From: a virus
Reading direction: 5' to 3' (one strand)
Length of the DNA stretch: 28,488 nt
Virus record (IMG/VR): IMGVR_UViG_3300017917_002005
Coordinates: 1-28,488 of that record
Below the pieces are notes generated by a model. That model saw only the letters and a list, made by a program, of their open reading frames with translations, ran no database searches and was not told the origin of the DNA. The position numbers and the translations under genes were made by a program. Each line of letters opens with the position of its first letter. Within the stretch, counting starts at the first letter, position 1. Shown here piece by piece: positions 1-5,176 of this stretch.

Positions 1-98
1 ACGAAAGTATTCTCGCAGGTGCAAGTGGTTTTGACCCTGTTGTTAATGCAGAAAAAAATCGTTTGCTTAAAGTTGTGCAAAGCGTAATTGCTGCATAA
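1..98 (+). CDS. C-terminal end of an unidentified protein (5' truncated)
   Basis: An open frame enters from the left edge (codons from base 3) and stops at TAA 96-98. The visible 31 residues begin ESILAGASGFDPVV and end KVVQSVIAA. Too little is present for a family call. The next gene has its own promoter at 216, so this is probably the last gene of an upstream rightward unit. A pseudoknot-like RNA element begins immediately after the stop codon. Confidence 0.55.
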   Translation, partial: ESILAGASGFDPVVNAEKNRLLKVVQSVIAA

Positions 99-101
99 AT
101 A

Positions 102-131
102 TACACTCCTGAGCATGAGTATAAACTGCTC
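102..131 (+). ncRNA. H-type pseudoknot RNA element, copy 1
   Basis: Seen: ACTC (105-108) can pair with GAGT (117-120), and GAGCA (111-115), in the loop of that stem, can pair with TGCTC (127-131). The crossing pairs form an H-type pseudoknot with an ATAAAC linker. A second copy at 4979-5008 has GCTC/GAGC and GGGCA/TGCCT, so one base pair in each stem changes on both sides. The element lies 3 bases after a stop codon, so it could be a 3' mRNA element. The topology recalls small pseudoknot riboswitches, but I cannot assign a class. Confidence 0.5.
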
Positions 132-147
132 AATTTTCTTTTGATCT

Positions 148-176
148 AAAAGCTGCAAAAAAATCCCCGAGCTTTT
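148..176 (+). terminator. Possible terminator hairpin
   Basis: AAAAGCT (148-154) pairs with AGCTTTT (170-176), a 7-bp stem with a 15-base loop, between the end of the first gene and the promoter at 216. There is no clean T run beyond the stem's own TTTT, so termination is plausible but weak. Confidence 0.35.
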
Positions 177-203
177 AATATATGATATTTTTACATTTTC
201 TTT

Positions 204-244
204 ATTACGGAAGACTTGAATTTTTCCCCAAAATTTGCTAAAAT
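204..244 (+). promoter_or_regulatory. Promoter with iteron-like ATTACG/CCCC module
   Basis: TTGAAT (216-221), a 17-base spacer and TAAAAT (239-244) form a sigma-70-like promoter, with start expected near 251. The spacer carries TTTTCCCCAAAATT. ATTACGGA at 204 lies 22 bases before CCCC, the same spacing as the repeated modules at 3430-3790, so a regulator of the origin region could also act here (inference). The gene at 270 follows with AGAAAGGA at 256. Confidence 0.65.
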
Positions 245-269
245 TAAATACACCAAGAAAGGAAATAAA

Positions 270-422
270 ATGTTAGGTTATACCTATGATGATGTAATAC
301 ATATGCTTGAATCTATTAATGTAGCATATGAGATTATTGATGTACCGTCCCATGTTGACGAGGGACTTAAGAAAGCAGCAAGTCTCTTGATAGGCCTAGT
401 ATCAGAGGGGCACATCCAGTAA
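270..422 (+). CDS. Small protein of unknown function
   Basis: A 50-residue acidic protein, MLGYTYDDVIHMLESI at the N-terminus. The start at 270 is chosen because AGAAAGGA (256-263) is 6 bases upstream and the promoter -10 box (239-244) would lie inside any longer version. No known domain recognised. Its TAA overlaps the ATG of the next gene (TAATG), so the two are translationally coupled. First gene of a short early-type transcript. Confidence 0.7.
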   Translation: MLGYTYDDVIHMLESINVAYEIIDVPSHVDEGLKKAASLLIGLVSEGHIQ

Positions 423-634
423 TGAAAGTTAGGATAGCAATTGAACAAGAATTTGACCTATCTGATGACATGTTCTTTAAAGATGACGACCCATTCTTTG
501 AAGAGAATGCTGAATCATATACAGTTGAAGAGCGTGTAGATCTACTTGTTAATAGGTTCCTAGAAGATATAGATTATCTTGTTAAATATAATGAGCTTAT
601 TGATGCTATCAGTGTGGAGTATATTGAAGAGTGA
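422..634 (+). CDS. Small acidic protein of unknown function
   Basis: A 70-residue protein with a strongly acidic middle (DDMFFKDDDPFFEE, residues about 16-29). It starts at the ATG overlapping the previous stop and ends just before an inverted repeat at 631-644 and the next promoter. Highly acidic small proteins in phage early regions are sometimes DNA mimics or inhibitors, but nothing here shows that. Confidence 0.7.
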   Translation: MKVRIAIEQEFDLSDDMFFKDDDPFFEENAESYTVEERVDLLVNRFLEDIDYLVKYNELIDAISVEYIEE

Positions 635-644
635 TGTATATCAC
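631..644. promoter_or_regulatory. Inverted repeat, possible operator
   Basis: GTGAT (631-635), gtat, ATCAC (640-644) is a perfect 5-bp inverted repeat located 11 bases upstream of the -35 box of the promoter at 656. The position suits an activator or repressor site. It overlaps the TGA stop of the preceding gene. No second copy was found. Confidence 0.35.
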
Positions 645-655
645 ATTAAGAGAAC

Positions 656-684
656 TTGATTTCTTCCCCATTTTTTTGTAGAAT
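656..684 (+). promoter_or_regulatory. Promoter for the gene at 715
   Basis: TTGATT (656-661), 17 bases, TAGAAT (679-684). The spacer contains TTCCCC like the promoter at 216. Start is expected near 691; CAGAAAGG (701-708) is the ribosome site and the full complement of the CCTTTCTG loops in the small RNA at 4915. Confidence 0.65.
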
Positions 685-714
685 TGTATTACGTAACTAC
701 CAGAAAGGAACCCC

Positions 715-1428
715 ATGCCAAATTGGGTATATAACACGCTAACAGTTGAGGGTAACCCTGATTCTGTAAAAAAACTAAAGAAACAAGTAAATAAGAAATT
801 TACTAAAATGCACGACCAGTGGAATATGTCAACTCAACAAATGGAACAAGTTCAGTATGTATATTCCAAACCTATCTTTGCATTTCATAATATATTTAAT
901 CATACACAAGACGGTGTCCCTGATGAAGTATATAATTCACAACCTAACCACAAATCTGGAGATTCATTTGTAGAAATGTTCAAGGGTAGCGATTGGTATT
1001 CTTGGAATGTAAGAAATTGGGGAACCAAATGGGATGTTGCTGTATCTGATGATGAGGAATATCCTGATACTGAATTATTAGAAGACTATAAGAATGGTGA
1101 GAATAAAGTATTAGTATATAGATTCAATACCGCTTGGTCTCCTGCTTTTCCTGCTATTGAGAAATTATCTAAACAATACCCTGATTTATTATTTACCTTG
1201 AACTATGAAGAAGAAACAGGTTGGGGTGGAGAGTGTGAATTCCTGCGTGGTAAAGAAATCTCTAGTTCAGAATATGGTTGGCAATGTCGTGAGTGCGACC
1301 ACACAGAAGATGATACACCATATTGTGAAACATGTGAATTTGACATGTGCCCTGAATGTGGGTATGGTGAACCTATGGACGAAGACAGAGCAAAATGCGA
1401 AACACACAGAGAGGAAGTCAATGTCTAG
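715..1428 (+). CDS. DUF1281/Api92-like protein with C-terminal zinc cysteines
   Basis: A 237-residue protein whose start MPNWVYNTLTVEGNPDSV and the motif AWSPAFPAIEKLSKQYPDL match the ferredoxin-like DUF1281 (Api92-like) family common in phages and mobile elements; its function is not known to me. After about residue 180 there is a cysteine cluster: CRECDH, CETCEFDMCPECG, then C and H near the end, likely binding one or two zinc ions. Single promoter at 656, strong SD. The last codons overlap the start of the next gene. Confidence 0.7.
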   Translation: MPNWVYNTLTVEGNPDSVKKLKKQVNKKFTKMHDQWNMSTQQMEQVQYVYSKPIFAFHNIFNHTQDGVPDEVYNSQPNHKSGDSFVEMFKGSDWYSWNVRNWGTKWDVAVSDDEEYPDTELLEDYKNGENKVLVYRFNTAWSPAFPAIEKLSKQYPDLLFTLNYEEETGWGGECEFLRGKEISSSEYGWQCRECDHTEDDTPYCETCEFDMCPECGYGEPMDEDRAKCETHREEVNV

Positions 1429-1639
1429 TTTTTTAGAAAATATAAATCAAATGGTAATTGACGCTGAAGTGCAAACAATCTCAGAACAATTATTTGATGA
1501 GTGGATGAATGCTAATTTAGATGAGGGAACATATTTTGCAGATAGACGATTTGCAGAAATGTCTGACAGTCAATATATTAAAGATGAATTTAATAAACAC
1601 TATGAGTTAAAGGAAGATGATGACGACTACCTTAATTGA
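1421..1639 (+). CDS. Small acidic protein of unknown function
   Basis: A 72-residue protein starting MSSFLENINQMVIDAE and ending in an acidic run EDDDDYLN. I chose the ATG at 1421 because GAGAGGAAG lies just upstream; the frame stays open further upstream but that portion is antisense-like readthrough of the previous gene's zinc region. It overlaps both neighbours by a few bases, typical of a coupled operon. Confidence 0.65.
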   Translation: MSSFLENINQMVIDAEVQTISEQLFDEWMNANLDEGTYFADRRFAEMSDSQYIKDEFNKHYELKEDDDDYLN

Positions 1640-1826
1640 GTATATGAAACTACATATTATTAGTTTAGAACAAGACGCTGAACGTATTCGTAATGAAATG
1701 GACAGCATTGAAGATTTAAACTCAGATGAATATGCTAATTTAGATATTGAAGATATTTATACGAATGGACAAATAGTAGCAACAAGGCATATACTTAATG
1801 TTGCAGAAGAAATGGAAAGGAAATAA
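1620..1826 (+). CDS. Small helical protein of unknown function
   Basis: A 68-residue protein, MTTTLIEYMKLHIISLEQDA, predominantly charged and probably alpha-helical. Two adjacent ATGs exist (1617, 1620); AAAGGA at 609-614 of the same kilobase gives better spacing to 1620. Its stop overlaps the ATG of the next gene (TAATG). Confidence 0.6.
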   Translation: MTTTLIEYMKLHIISLEQDAERIRNEMDSIEDLNSDEYANLDIEDIYTNGQIVATRHILNVAEEMERK

Positions 1827-2113
1827 TGCAAGAGTTATATACAGAGAAACTAGACCCACACCTACAGCGTATGGTGGACGCTGGAGTTAGCGGCCTTGAT
1901 ATCATGCATGGGCATTTAAAGATTCTTATGCTAGAGGCTGACGCACAGTTGGCTGAGGCACAGCGCATTGAGGAAGAGAACGACTATGATGACGCAATGG
2001 AATCTATGGAGCGTAAATACTGGGAGGGTGTATCAGAAGCATATGCTCAATTATATAAATTAACATATGATTTATCATTTGCTATTGCAGGAATGAAAAC
2101 AGATGAAGACTGA
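1826..2113 (+). CDS. Small helical protein of unknown function
   Basis: A 95-residue protein rich in Glu, Ala and Met, MQELYTEKLDPHLQRMVDAG, with a likely coiled-coil helix in residues about 35-75. GGAAA precedes the ATG, which overlaps the previous stop. No family recognised. Confidence 0.65.
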   Translation: MQELYTEKLDPHLQRMVDAGVSGLDIMHGHLKILMLEADAQLAEAQRIEEENDYDDAMESMERKYWEGVSEAYAQLYKLTYDLSFAIAGMKTDED

Positions 2114-2390
2114 TGACAAAGATAAATTAAATAAATGTTTGGAGATTCTAGATACTACAGATCTAGGATTATCTATGGTTTGGCTATGGACCTGGAGTAC
2201 TATTAAAGGTCTACTTGAGGGTGGAGACTTTACACAAAAGGTATCTGAGCAAACAGCATGGGAAGAACTATGTAAGGCTGTAGAGTCTGGAGCAGGCTTT
2301 AGCCTAGAGTATGGTGCAGAAGAGCACTATGAACATGTACGTGACTGGATGATTGATAGCAATCTTATTTCTGATCCAGATGAGGAGTAG
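2103..2390 (+). CDS. Small protein of unknown function
   Basis: A 95-residue protein, MKTDDKDKLNKCLEILD, with a Trp-rich segment (MVWLWTWSTIKGLLEGG). The start overlaps the end of the previous gene by 11 bases; AGGA lies about 10 bases upstream. No domain recognised. Confidence 0.65.
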   Translation: MKTDDKDKLNKCLEILDTTDLGLSMVWLWTWSTIKGLLEGGDFTQKVSEQTAWEELCKAVESGAGFSLEYGAEEHYEHVRDWMIDSNLISDPDEE

Positions 2391-2395
2391 GAATA

Positions 2396-2500
2396 ATGTA
2401 CGAGCAATTGACATTACCCCTAGATTTTGATACAATGGAACAAACTACCAATGAAAGGAATATAAATGCCAACATGGACTATTACCATTTATCAACCTGA
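2396..2500 (+). CDS. Possible 34-residue peptide
   Basis: MYEQLTLPLDFDTMEQTT, 34 residues, preceded by TAGGAATA. It completely contains the promoter at 2408-2436 and overlaps the start of the next gene in another frame, so it may be translated only from the upstream transcript or be chance. Confidence 0.35.
   Translation: MYEQLTLPLDFDTMEQTTNERNINANMDYYHLST
2408..2436 (+). promoter_or_regulatory. Promoter for the genes at 2466 and 2628
   Basis: TTGACA (2408-2413), 17 bases, TACAAT (2431-2436); a consensus -35 and good -10. Transcription would start near 2443, ahead of AAAGGA and the ATG at 2466. Confidence 0.7.
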
Positions 2501-2612
2501 TACAGATAAGTATTTAGAGTTTGATATGGATAGCGATACACAACCTACTAATTCTGAGGTCATAGACCAACTAGAAATTTTTGTAGGCGCTGAAGATGAT
2601 GTAAGAGATTAA
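2466..2612 (+). CDS. 48-residue protein of unknown function
   Basis: MPTWTITIYQPDTDKYLEFD, 48 residues, acidic. GAAAGGAA lies 6 bases upstream of the ATG and a consensus promoter precedes it, which is strong support for so short a gene. Ends 15 bases before the next ATG. Confidence 0.6.
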   Translation: MPTWTITIYQPDTDKYLEFDMDSDTQPTNSEVIDQLEIFVGAEDDVRD

Positions 2613-2627
2613 TAGAAAGGGACATCA

Positions 2628-2984
2628 ATGGGAGCACGAGTTAACTTTATTTTTAAACAATCAGACGGTAATGCTGTAGGACTTTATAGCCACTGGGGTG
2701 AAGATTCCTGGGCTGAGGACCTAGCATTAGCTCTTAAACATGCAGCTGTACGTAAACGTGATGAATCATACTATGTACGAATGGCTATTAGCTATTTAAT
2801 TAAAGATAGCATTCTAGATGAGACTGGATATGGTATTACTGCATTTAGTTATACTGACAGCCATATGGTAGTACTGGACCACCCAATCTTAATTGATTTG
2901 GCACGGGATATCATTATTGATGAAACTGGAACACATTCTATAGATTCATTTGTTGAGTACCATTCTTCTGGATTAATGGTTTGA
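2628..2984 (+). CDS. Conserved phage protein of unknown function
   Basis: A 118-residue protein, MGARVNFIFKQSDGNAVGLY, with SHWGEDSWAEDLALAL. The MGAR-NF-F pattern followed by LYSHWG-W is one I associate with small conserved proteins of actinobacterial phages, with no established role. AGAAAGGG lies upstream at proper spacing. The stop is followed directly by three strong hairpins. Confidence 0.7.
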   Translation: MGARVNFIFKQSDGNAVGLYSHWGEDSWAEDLALALKHAAVRKRDESYYVRMAISYLIKDSILDETGYGITAFSYTDSHMVVLDHPILIDLARDIIIDETGTHSIDSFVEYHSSGLMV

Positions 2985-2990
2985 TTGAGG

Positions 2991-3081
2991 GCCTGGGTGG
3001 TGACCAGGCTGTATATGTGGGATGAGGGGTCAGCCCACAACAATAAGGGTGGAGCGCAGGTTTTGGTAGGGCTTGCGCTCC
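2991..3081 (+). ncRNA. Three-hairpin structured 3' region
   Basis: Three hairpins follow one another: GCCTGG/CCAGGC (2991-3009), TGTGGG/CCCACA (3016-3039) and GGAGCGCA/TGCGCTCC (3051-3081, 8 bp). The segment is markedly GC-richer than its surroundings. None has a T run, so this is not an ordinary terminator. The third stem contains the -35 box of the next promoter. It may be an mRNA-stabilising 3' structure or a small RNA. Confidence 0.5.
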
Positions 3082-3101
3082 CCCAACATCTTTGATACAA
3101 T
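3073..3101 (+). promoter_or_regulatory. Promoter for the gene at 3110
   Basis: TTGCGC (3073-3078), 17 bases, TACAAT (3096-3101). The same TTGCG -35 type is used at 5177 and 8062. The expected start is near 3108, so the message for the following gene would be almost leaderless unless it also arrives from upstream. Confidence 0.55.
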
Positions 3102-3109
3102 GAAAGGCT

Positions 3110-3346
3110 ATGATGACGAGAATACGCAGATTACCAACAAGCAAGGAAGAAAGGGCGGCAATGGCTATTGGCAAAATACTTTCTGATTTCTCTTTGGATT
3201 TGGACGGGGTAGGAAAATATCTTGCATTATCTAATCCATATACTATTTATGCAAGAGCAATAGAAGTATTAGAAGCCGCACAATTTAATAAAGAAGTTGC
3301 TGAATATAATAATCAATTAAAGTATTATTCACATACTTTGTTTTGA
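3110..3346 (+). CDS. Conserved phage protein of unknown function
   Basis: A 78-residue protein, MMTRIRRLPTSKEERAAMAI, containing ILSDFSLDLDGVGKYLA and ARAIEVLEAAQFNKEVAEYN. Basic N-terminus, helical remainder. I recognise it as of a type seen in actinobacterial phages but know no function. Either 3110 or 3113 may be the start; GAAAGG at 3102 suits 3113. Last gene before the origin-like region. Confidence 0.65.
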   Translation: MMTRIRRLPTSKEERAAMAIGKILSDFSLDLDGVGKYLALSNPYTIYARAIEVLEAAQFNKEVAEYNNQLKYYSHTLF

Positions 3347-3354
3347 TATGTGGT

Positions 3355-3383
3355 TTGACCTTTAGGGTGCGATCTGATATGAT
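3355..3383 (+). promoter_or_regulatory. Promoter at left edge of the origin-like region
   Basis: TTGACC (3355-3360), 17 bases, TATGAT (3378-3383). No gene follows. GTGCC/GGCAC (3385-3406) can form a hairpin at the expected 5' end. It may drive an untranslated or priming RNA into the iterons. Confidence 0.5.
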
Positions 3384-3429
3384 TGTGCCCTAGGGGGCCG
3401 AGGCACTATTTGTAAAACCCCAAACATTT

Positions 3430-3790
3430 ATTACGAAGATCAAATTATTTTCCCCAAAATGGGATTACGAAATTAAAAATATTTTCCAGATTCTATCAAA
3501 CAAATTTTTATTTGTCAAATCAGCTATGTGTTTGTTATACTACTAGGAATATTGGTATGTTTTTTATATACCGTTTTTTCTAGGGGCCCCGTCGGGCAAT
3601 CACTAATAGGATAAAAAGACATTACGAACGGCTCAAAAAATTTCCCCAAAATTGGCGGGAATAAAAAAATATCCCTGATCTATATACAAAACAACCCTAT
3701 ATAAAACATAAAACATTTTAGATCTTTTTGGATATTTTTCTGGATATTTTATTACGAAATGTTATAATTTTTCCACAAAATTGGACATTT
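3430..3790 (+). repeat. Iteron-like ATTACGAA-N14-CC modules
   Basis: ATTACGAA occurs at 3430, 3464, 3621 and 3751. In each case TTTTCC or TTTCC follows with its first C 22 bases after the A of ATTACGAA (23 at 3621). Three of these continue as CCCCAAAAT or CCACAAAATTGG. The fixed two-helical-turn spacing suggests a bipartite protein site. A fifth, variant copy lies in the promoter at 204. A lone ATTACGAA at 3922 lacks the second half. Confidence 0.6.
3512..3579 (+). ncRNA. Promoter plus very short terminated transcript
   Basis: TTGTCA (3512-3517), 18 bases, TATACT (3536-3541), then 12 bases later GGTAT (3554-3558) pairing with ATACC (3568-3572) and TTTTTT (3574-3579). This gives a predicted RNA of about 30 bases ending at an intrinsic terminator, in the middle of the iterons. 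It might prime replication or mark an attenuated promoter. Confidence 0.45.
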
Positions 3791-4043
3791 TTTAAATATT
3801 TTTTATCCCAATATTTGAGACAATTTGTTCATTTATTGTGGATAAAATGGATTTGACAAATGGTTTTATATGGGATATAATCCAGGAAAAATTGTTTAAT
3901 ACTAGATATAGTGGTTTGGGCATTACGAAGCCCCCATATATAGACGCTCCATTCCCCACTTCCCTCCCTTTTCCTCCACCAATAGAACATAAAAATATTA
4001 TCAGTAAGATTTATCTGTGGATAACTTGTGGATAACTATGAGA

Positions 4044-4131
4044 AAATGGTACCCTAAGATCTGCAGAAATGGTACCCTAGCCTGTAGATAACTCTTAAGT
4101 AAAGGCTAATAAACCTTAAGTAAAGGCTAAT
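4044..4131 (+). repeat. Two pairs of direct repeats in the origin-like region
   Basis: AAATGGTACCCTA occurs at 4044 and 4067, 23 bases apart. CTTAAGTAAAGGCTAAT occurs at 4094 and 4115, 17 bases perfectly repeated at 21-base spacing. Both spacings are about two helical turns, fitting protein-binding sites on one DNA face. Confidence 0.6.
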
Positions 4132-4193
4132 CAAATTATACTTTTTTGCGATTTACTATAATTTGGCAGGGTACTTTTATAGTTTTCTATAAT

Positions 4194-4227
4194 TGTGGAT
4201 AACCTGTGGATAACTTTACGATATACT
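4194..4227 (+). promoter_or_regulatory. DnaA-box promoter for the leaderless gene at 4234
   Basis: TATACT (4222-4227) ends 6 bases before ATG 4234. No -35 hexamer is present; instead two TGTGGATAA boxes (4194-4202, 4205-4213) cover the -40 to -21 zone. The gene at 4404 has the same arrangement. DnaA could activate or repress these promoters (inference). Confidence 0.5.
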
Positions 4228-4233
4228 ATACAT

Positions 4234-4356
4234 ATGGACAAACCAGAATATGATTCTTTAGGCAAATCTTGGAAAGATGCTCCAGATTGGTGTGATGATT
4301 GTGTAGCAAATCCAGGAGAGAAATGTCCTGAATGTGGATATACTCATAACTGTTAG
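4234..4356 (+). CDS. 40-residue zinc-ribbon protein, leaderless
   Basis: MDKPEYDSLGKSWKDAPDWC at the start, then CDDC and CPEC plus a terminal Cys: a four-cysteine zinc knuckle (C-x2-C-x10-C-x2-C). The A of the ATG is exactly 7 bases after the -10 box, so the mRNA probably has no leader, which supports this short reading frame. Function unknown; in this position a DNA- or polymerase-binding regulator is possible. Confidence 0.6.
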   Translation: MDKPEYDSLGKSWKDAPDWCDDCVANPGEKCPECGYTHNC

Positions 4357-4358
4357 CC

Positions 4359-4397
4359 TGTGGATAACTTTTTACCTGTGGATAACTTTGCTATAAT
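4359..4397 (+). promoter_or_regulatory. DnaA-box promoter for the leaderless gene at 4404
   Basis: Two TGTGGATAA boxes (4359-4367, 4377-4385) lie immediately upstream of TATAAT (4392-4397). The downstream ATG at 4404 is at the expected +1. TTTTTA at 4369-4374 is the best -35, poor. Confidence 0.5.
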
Positions 4398-4403
4398 ATA
4401 TAT

Positions 4404-4571
4404 ATGTATAACCATCAGGAAGATATAGACCTATTAGAACGTATGGATCAAAAACGGTATCCAAAATGCTTCTATTGCCCTGATAAGCCATTATATACAC
4501 AGCCAGATAAGTCTACAGGTAAAATAGTAGATGTTTGTGATAAACACTTTATATTTAAGCACATGGCATAA
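4404..4571 (+). CDS. 55-residue zinc-binding protein, leaderless
   Basis: MYNHQEDIDLLERMDQKRYP followed by CFYC and later CDKH: a C-x2-C...C-x2-H treble-clef-like zinc site. ATG lies exactly 6 bases after TATAAT. The stop is inside a perfect palindrome (CATAAATATTTATG, 4567-4580) shared with the convergent gene to the right. Function unknown. Confidence 0.6.
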   Translation: MYNHQEDIDLLERMDQKRYPKCFYCPDKPLYTQPDKSTGKIVDVCDKHFIFKHMA

Positions 4572-4582
4572 ATATTTATGGC

Positions 4583-4771
4583 TTAATTCAGGGGCATATC
4601 AGTAAAAGCCTCATATGCTTCTTCACATAATGGGCAATAAGAATTAACCTTTTTAGACTTATCTAAACTAATCAGCAATAAGCCTTTATCCTGCATATCC
4701 AGAATCTCTGGATCTAATCTTCCATATACTACTGGAATGAGCTTTACATTACATTGGGGACATTTACTCAT
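4583..4771 (-). CDS. Zinc-ribbon protein on the opposite strand
   Basis: A 62-residue protein, MSKCPQCNVKLIPVVYGRLD, with CPQC near the start and CPLC at about residues 46-49: a two-knuckle zinc ribbon. The only leftward gene of the left arm. TATAAT (complement of 4779-4784) lies 7 bases upstream of the ATG, so its mRNA is leaderless or nearly so, divergent from the gene at 4827. Confidence 0.65.
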   Translation of the reverse strand: MSKCPQCNVKLIPVVYGRLDPEILDMQDKGLLLISLDKSKKVNSYCPLCEEAYEAFTDMPLN

Positions 4772-4826
4772 AATAGGTATTATAGCATTTCCTATATACC
4801 GCCCGTTTTGTGGCTATAATAGATAT

Positions 4827-4895
4827 ATGGATTGTGACTGTGGAAAACTTAGATGTAAGTGGTGTAATGAATCAGCTTACTTGACATATCCCTGA
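4827..4895 (+). CDS. 22-residue cysteine-rich peptide, leaderless
   Basis: MDCDCGKLRCKWCNESAYLT: four cysteines in CxC...CxxC spacing. Very short, but TATAAT (4815-4820) is exactly 6 bases upstream of the ATG, as for its neighbours, and it shares their zinc-knuckle character. Its end contains the -35 box of the promoter at 4881. Confidence 0.45.
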   Translation: MDCDCGKLRCKWCNESAYLTYP

Positions 4896-4908
4896 TATTT
4901 GATATACT
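4881..4908 (+). promoter_or_regulatory. Promoter for the anti-SD-like small RNA
   Basis: Perfect TTGACA (4881-4886), 16 bases, TATACT (4903-4908). Start is expected at about 4915, which is the first base of a perfect hairpin. No start codon with a ribosome site follows. Confidence 0.65.
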
Positions 4909-4914
4909 TATATA

Positions 4915-5020
4915 GCAAGGTAAACTTGCCTACCCTCCCTTTCTGGGGTAGTAAGTCGTCCCAACCTTTCTGGGGATGCGCTCCTGGGCATGAGCTATAA
5001 ACTGCCTCCTTTCTGTATAT
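4915..5020 (+). ncRNA. Hairpin RNA with three anti-Shine-Dalgarno-like CCTTTCTG motifs
   Basis: GCAAG/CTTGC (4915-4929) caps the 5' end. CTACCC/GGGTAG (4930-4951) and CGTCCC/GGGATG (4957-4978) are two 6-bp stems, different in sequence, each holding a 10-base loop NNCCTTTCTG. A pseudoknot (4979-5008) follows, then a third CCTTTCTG (5008-5015) within CCTCCTTTCT, identical to the known 3' tail of actinobacterial 16S rRNA. The phage's own ribosome sites are AGAAAGGA, and CAGAAAGG at 701 is a full 8-base complement. I infer a small RNA that pairs with ribosome sites or mimics the 16S tail; a leader of the gene at 5040 is the alternative. Confidence 0.6.
4979..5008 (+). ncRNA. H-type pseudoknot RNA element, copy 2
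   Basis: GCTC (4980-4983) pairs with GAGC (4992-4995), and GGGCA (4986-4990) with TGCCT (5003-5007). Compared with the copy at 102-131, one pair in each stem has changed on both sides (A-T to G-C), while CTG-GCAT and ATAAACTG are kept. This is covariation evidence for both stems. Here it lies inside the small RNA beginning at 4915. Confidence 0.55.
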
Positions 5021-5039
5021 AAAGTTATATAATATTCCA

Positions 5040-5147
5040 ATGCATTTACATTTATATAGAACTAATGAATATGAAGATAAAGTTGTTTATTCTTGTATGA
5101 GTTGTGGATGGGAGAAAGTAGAAATACTTACCCATACCGCCCTGTAA
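5040..5147 (+). CDS. 35-residue zinc-knuckle protein, leaderless
   Basis: MHLHLYRTNEYEDKVVYSC with CMSCGW: one CxxC, with His residues at the start and near the end (LTHTAL) possibly completing a site. TATAAT (5028-5033) ends 6 bases before the ATG. The stop codon lies in a small hairpin GCCCT/AGGGC (5139-5151). Function unknown. Confidence 0.5.
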   Translation: MHLHLYRTNEYEDKVVYSCMSCGWEKVEILTHTAL

Positions 5148-5176
5148 GGGCAAATGTTGGGTTTGGGTGTTCTATT

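Larger units (their letters stand above)
3347..4233. other. Origin-like control region: DnaA boxes, iterons, repeats
   Basis: No convincing gene in about 890 bases. TGTGGATAA, the complement of the DnaA box TTATCCACA, occurs perfectly at 3837, 4016, 4027, 4194 and 4205, with two more just downstream at 4359 and 4377; all are in one orientation, two pairs are 11 bases apart, and a near match lies at 4083. Left of them are the ATTACGAA/CCCC modules. Direct repeats lie at 4044/4067 and 4094/4115. The DNA is very AT-rich. Clustered DnaA boxes, iterons and AT-rich DNA are the usual components of a replication origin; initiation here is inferred, and no initiator gene is in the window. Confidence 0.65.

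Noticed and set aside
102-131. Assignment of the pseudoknot as a preQ1-I riboswitch
   Set aside because: Topology and an ATAAACT tail are alike, but stem 1 is only 4 bp, the conserved preQ1 loop bases are not present, and no queuosine gene follows.
3838-4035. A 65-residue open frame, MDKMDLTNGFIWDIIQ
   Set aside because: It lies across DnaA boxes and iteron DNA, has no ribosome site or -10 at leaderless distance, and ends within a DnaA box; composition looks non-coding.
4016-4385. The TGTGGATAA array as a CRISPR or simple satellite
   Set aside because: Spacing is irregular (11 to 167 bases), there are no uniform spacers, and the unit is exactly the DnaA box.
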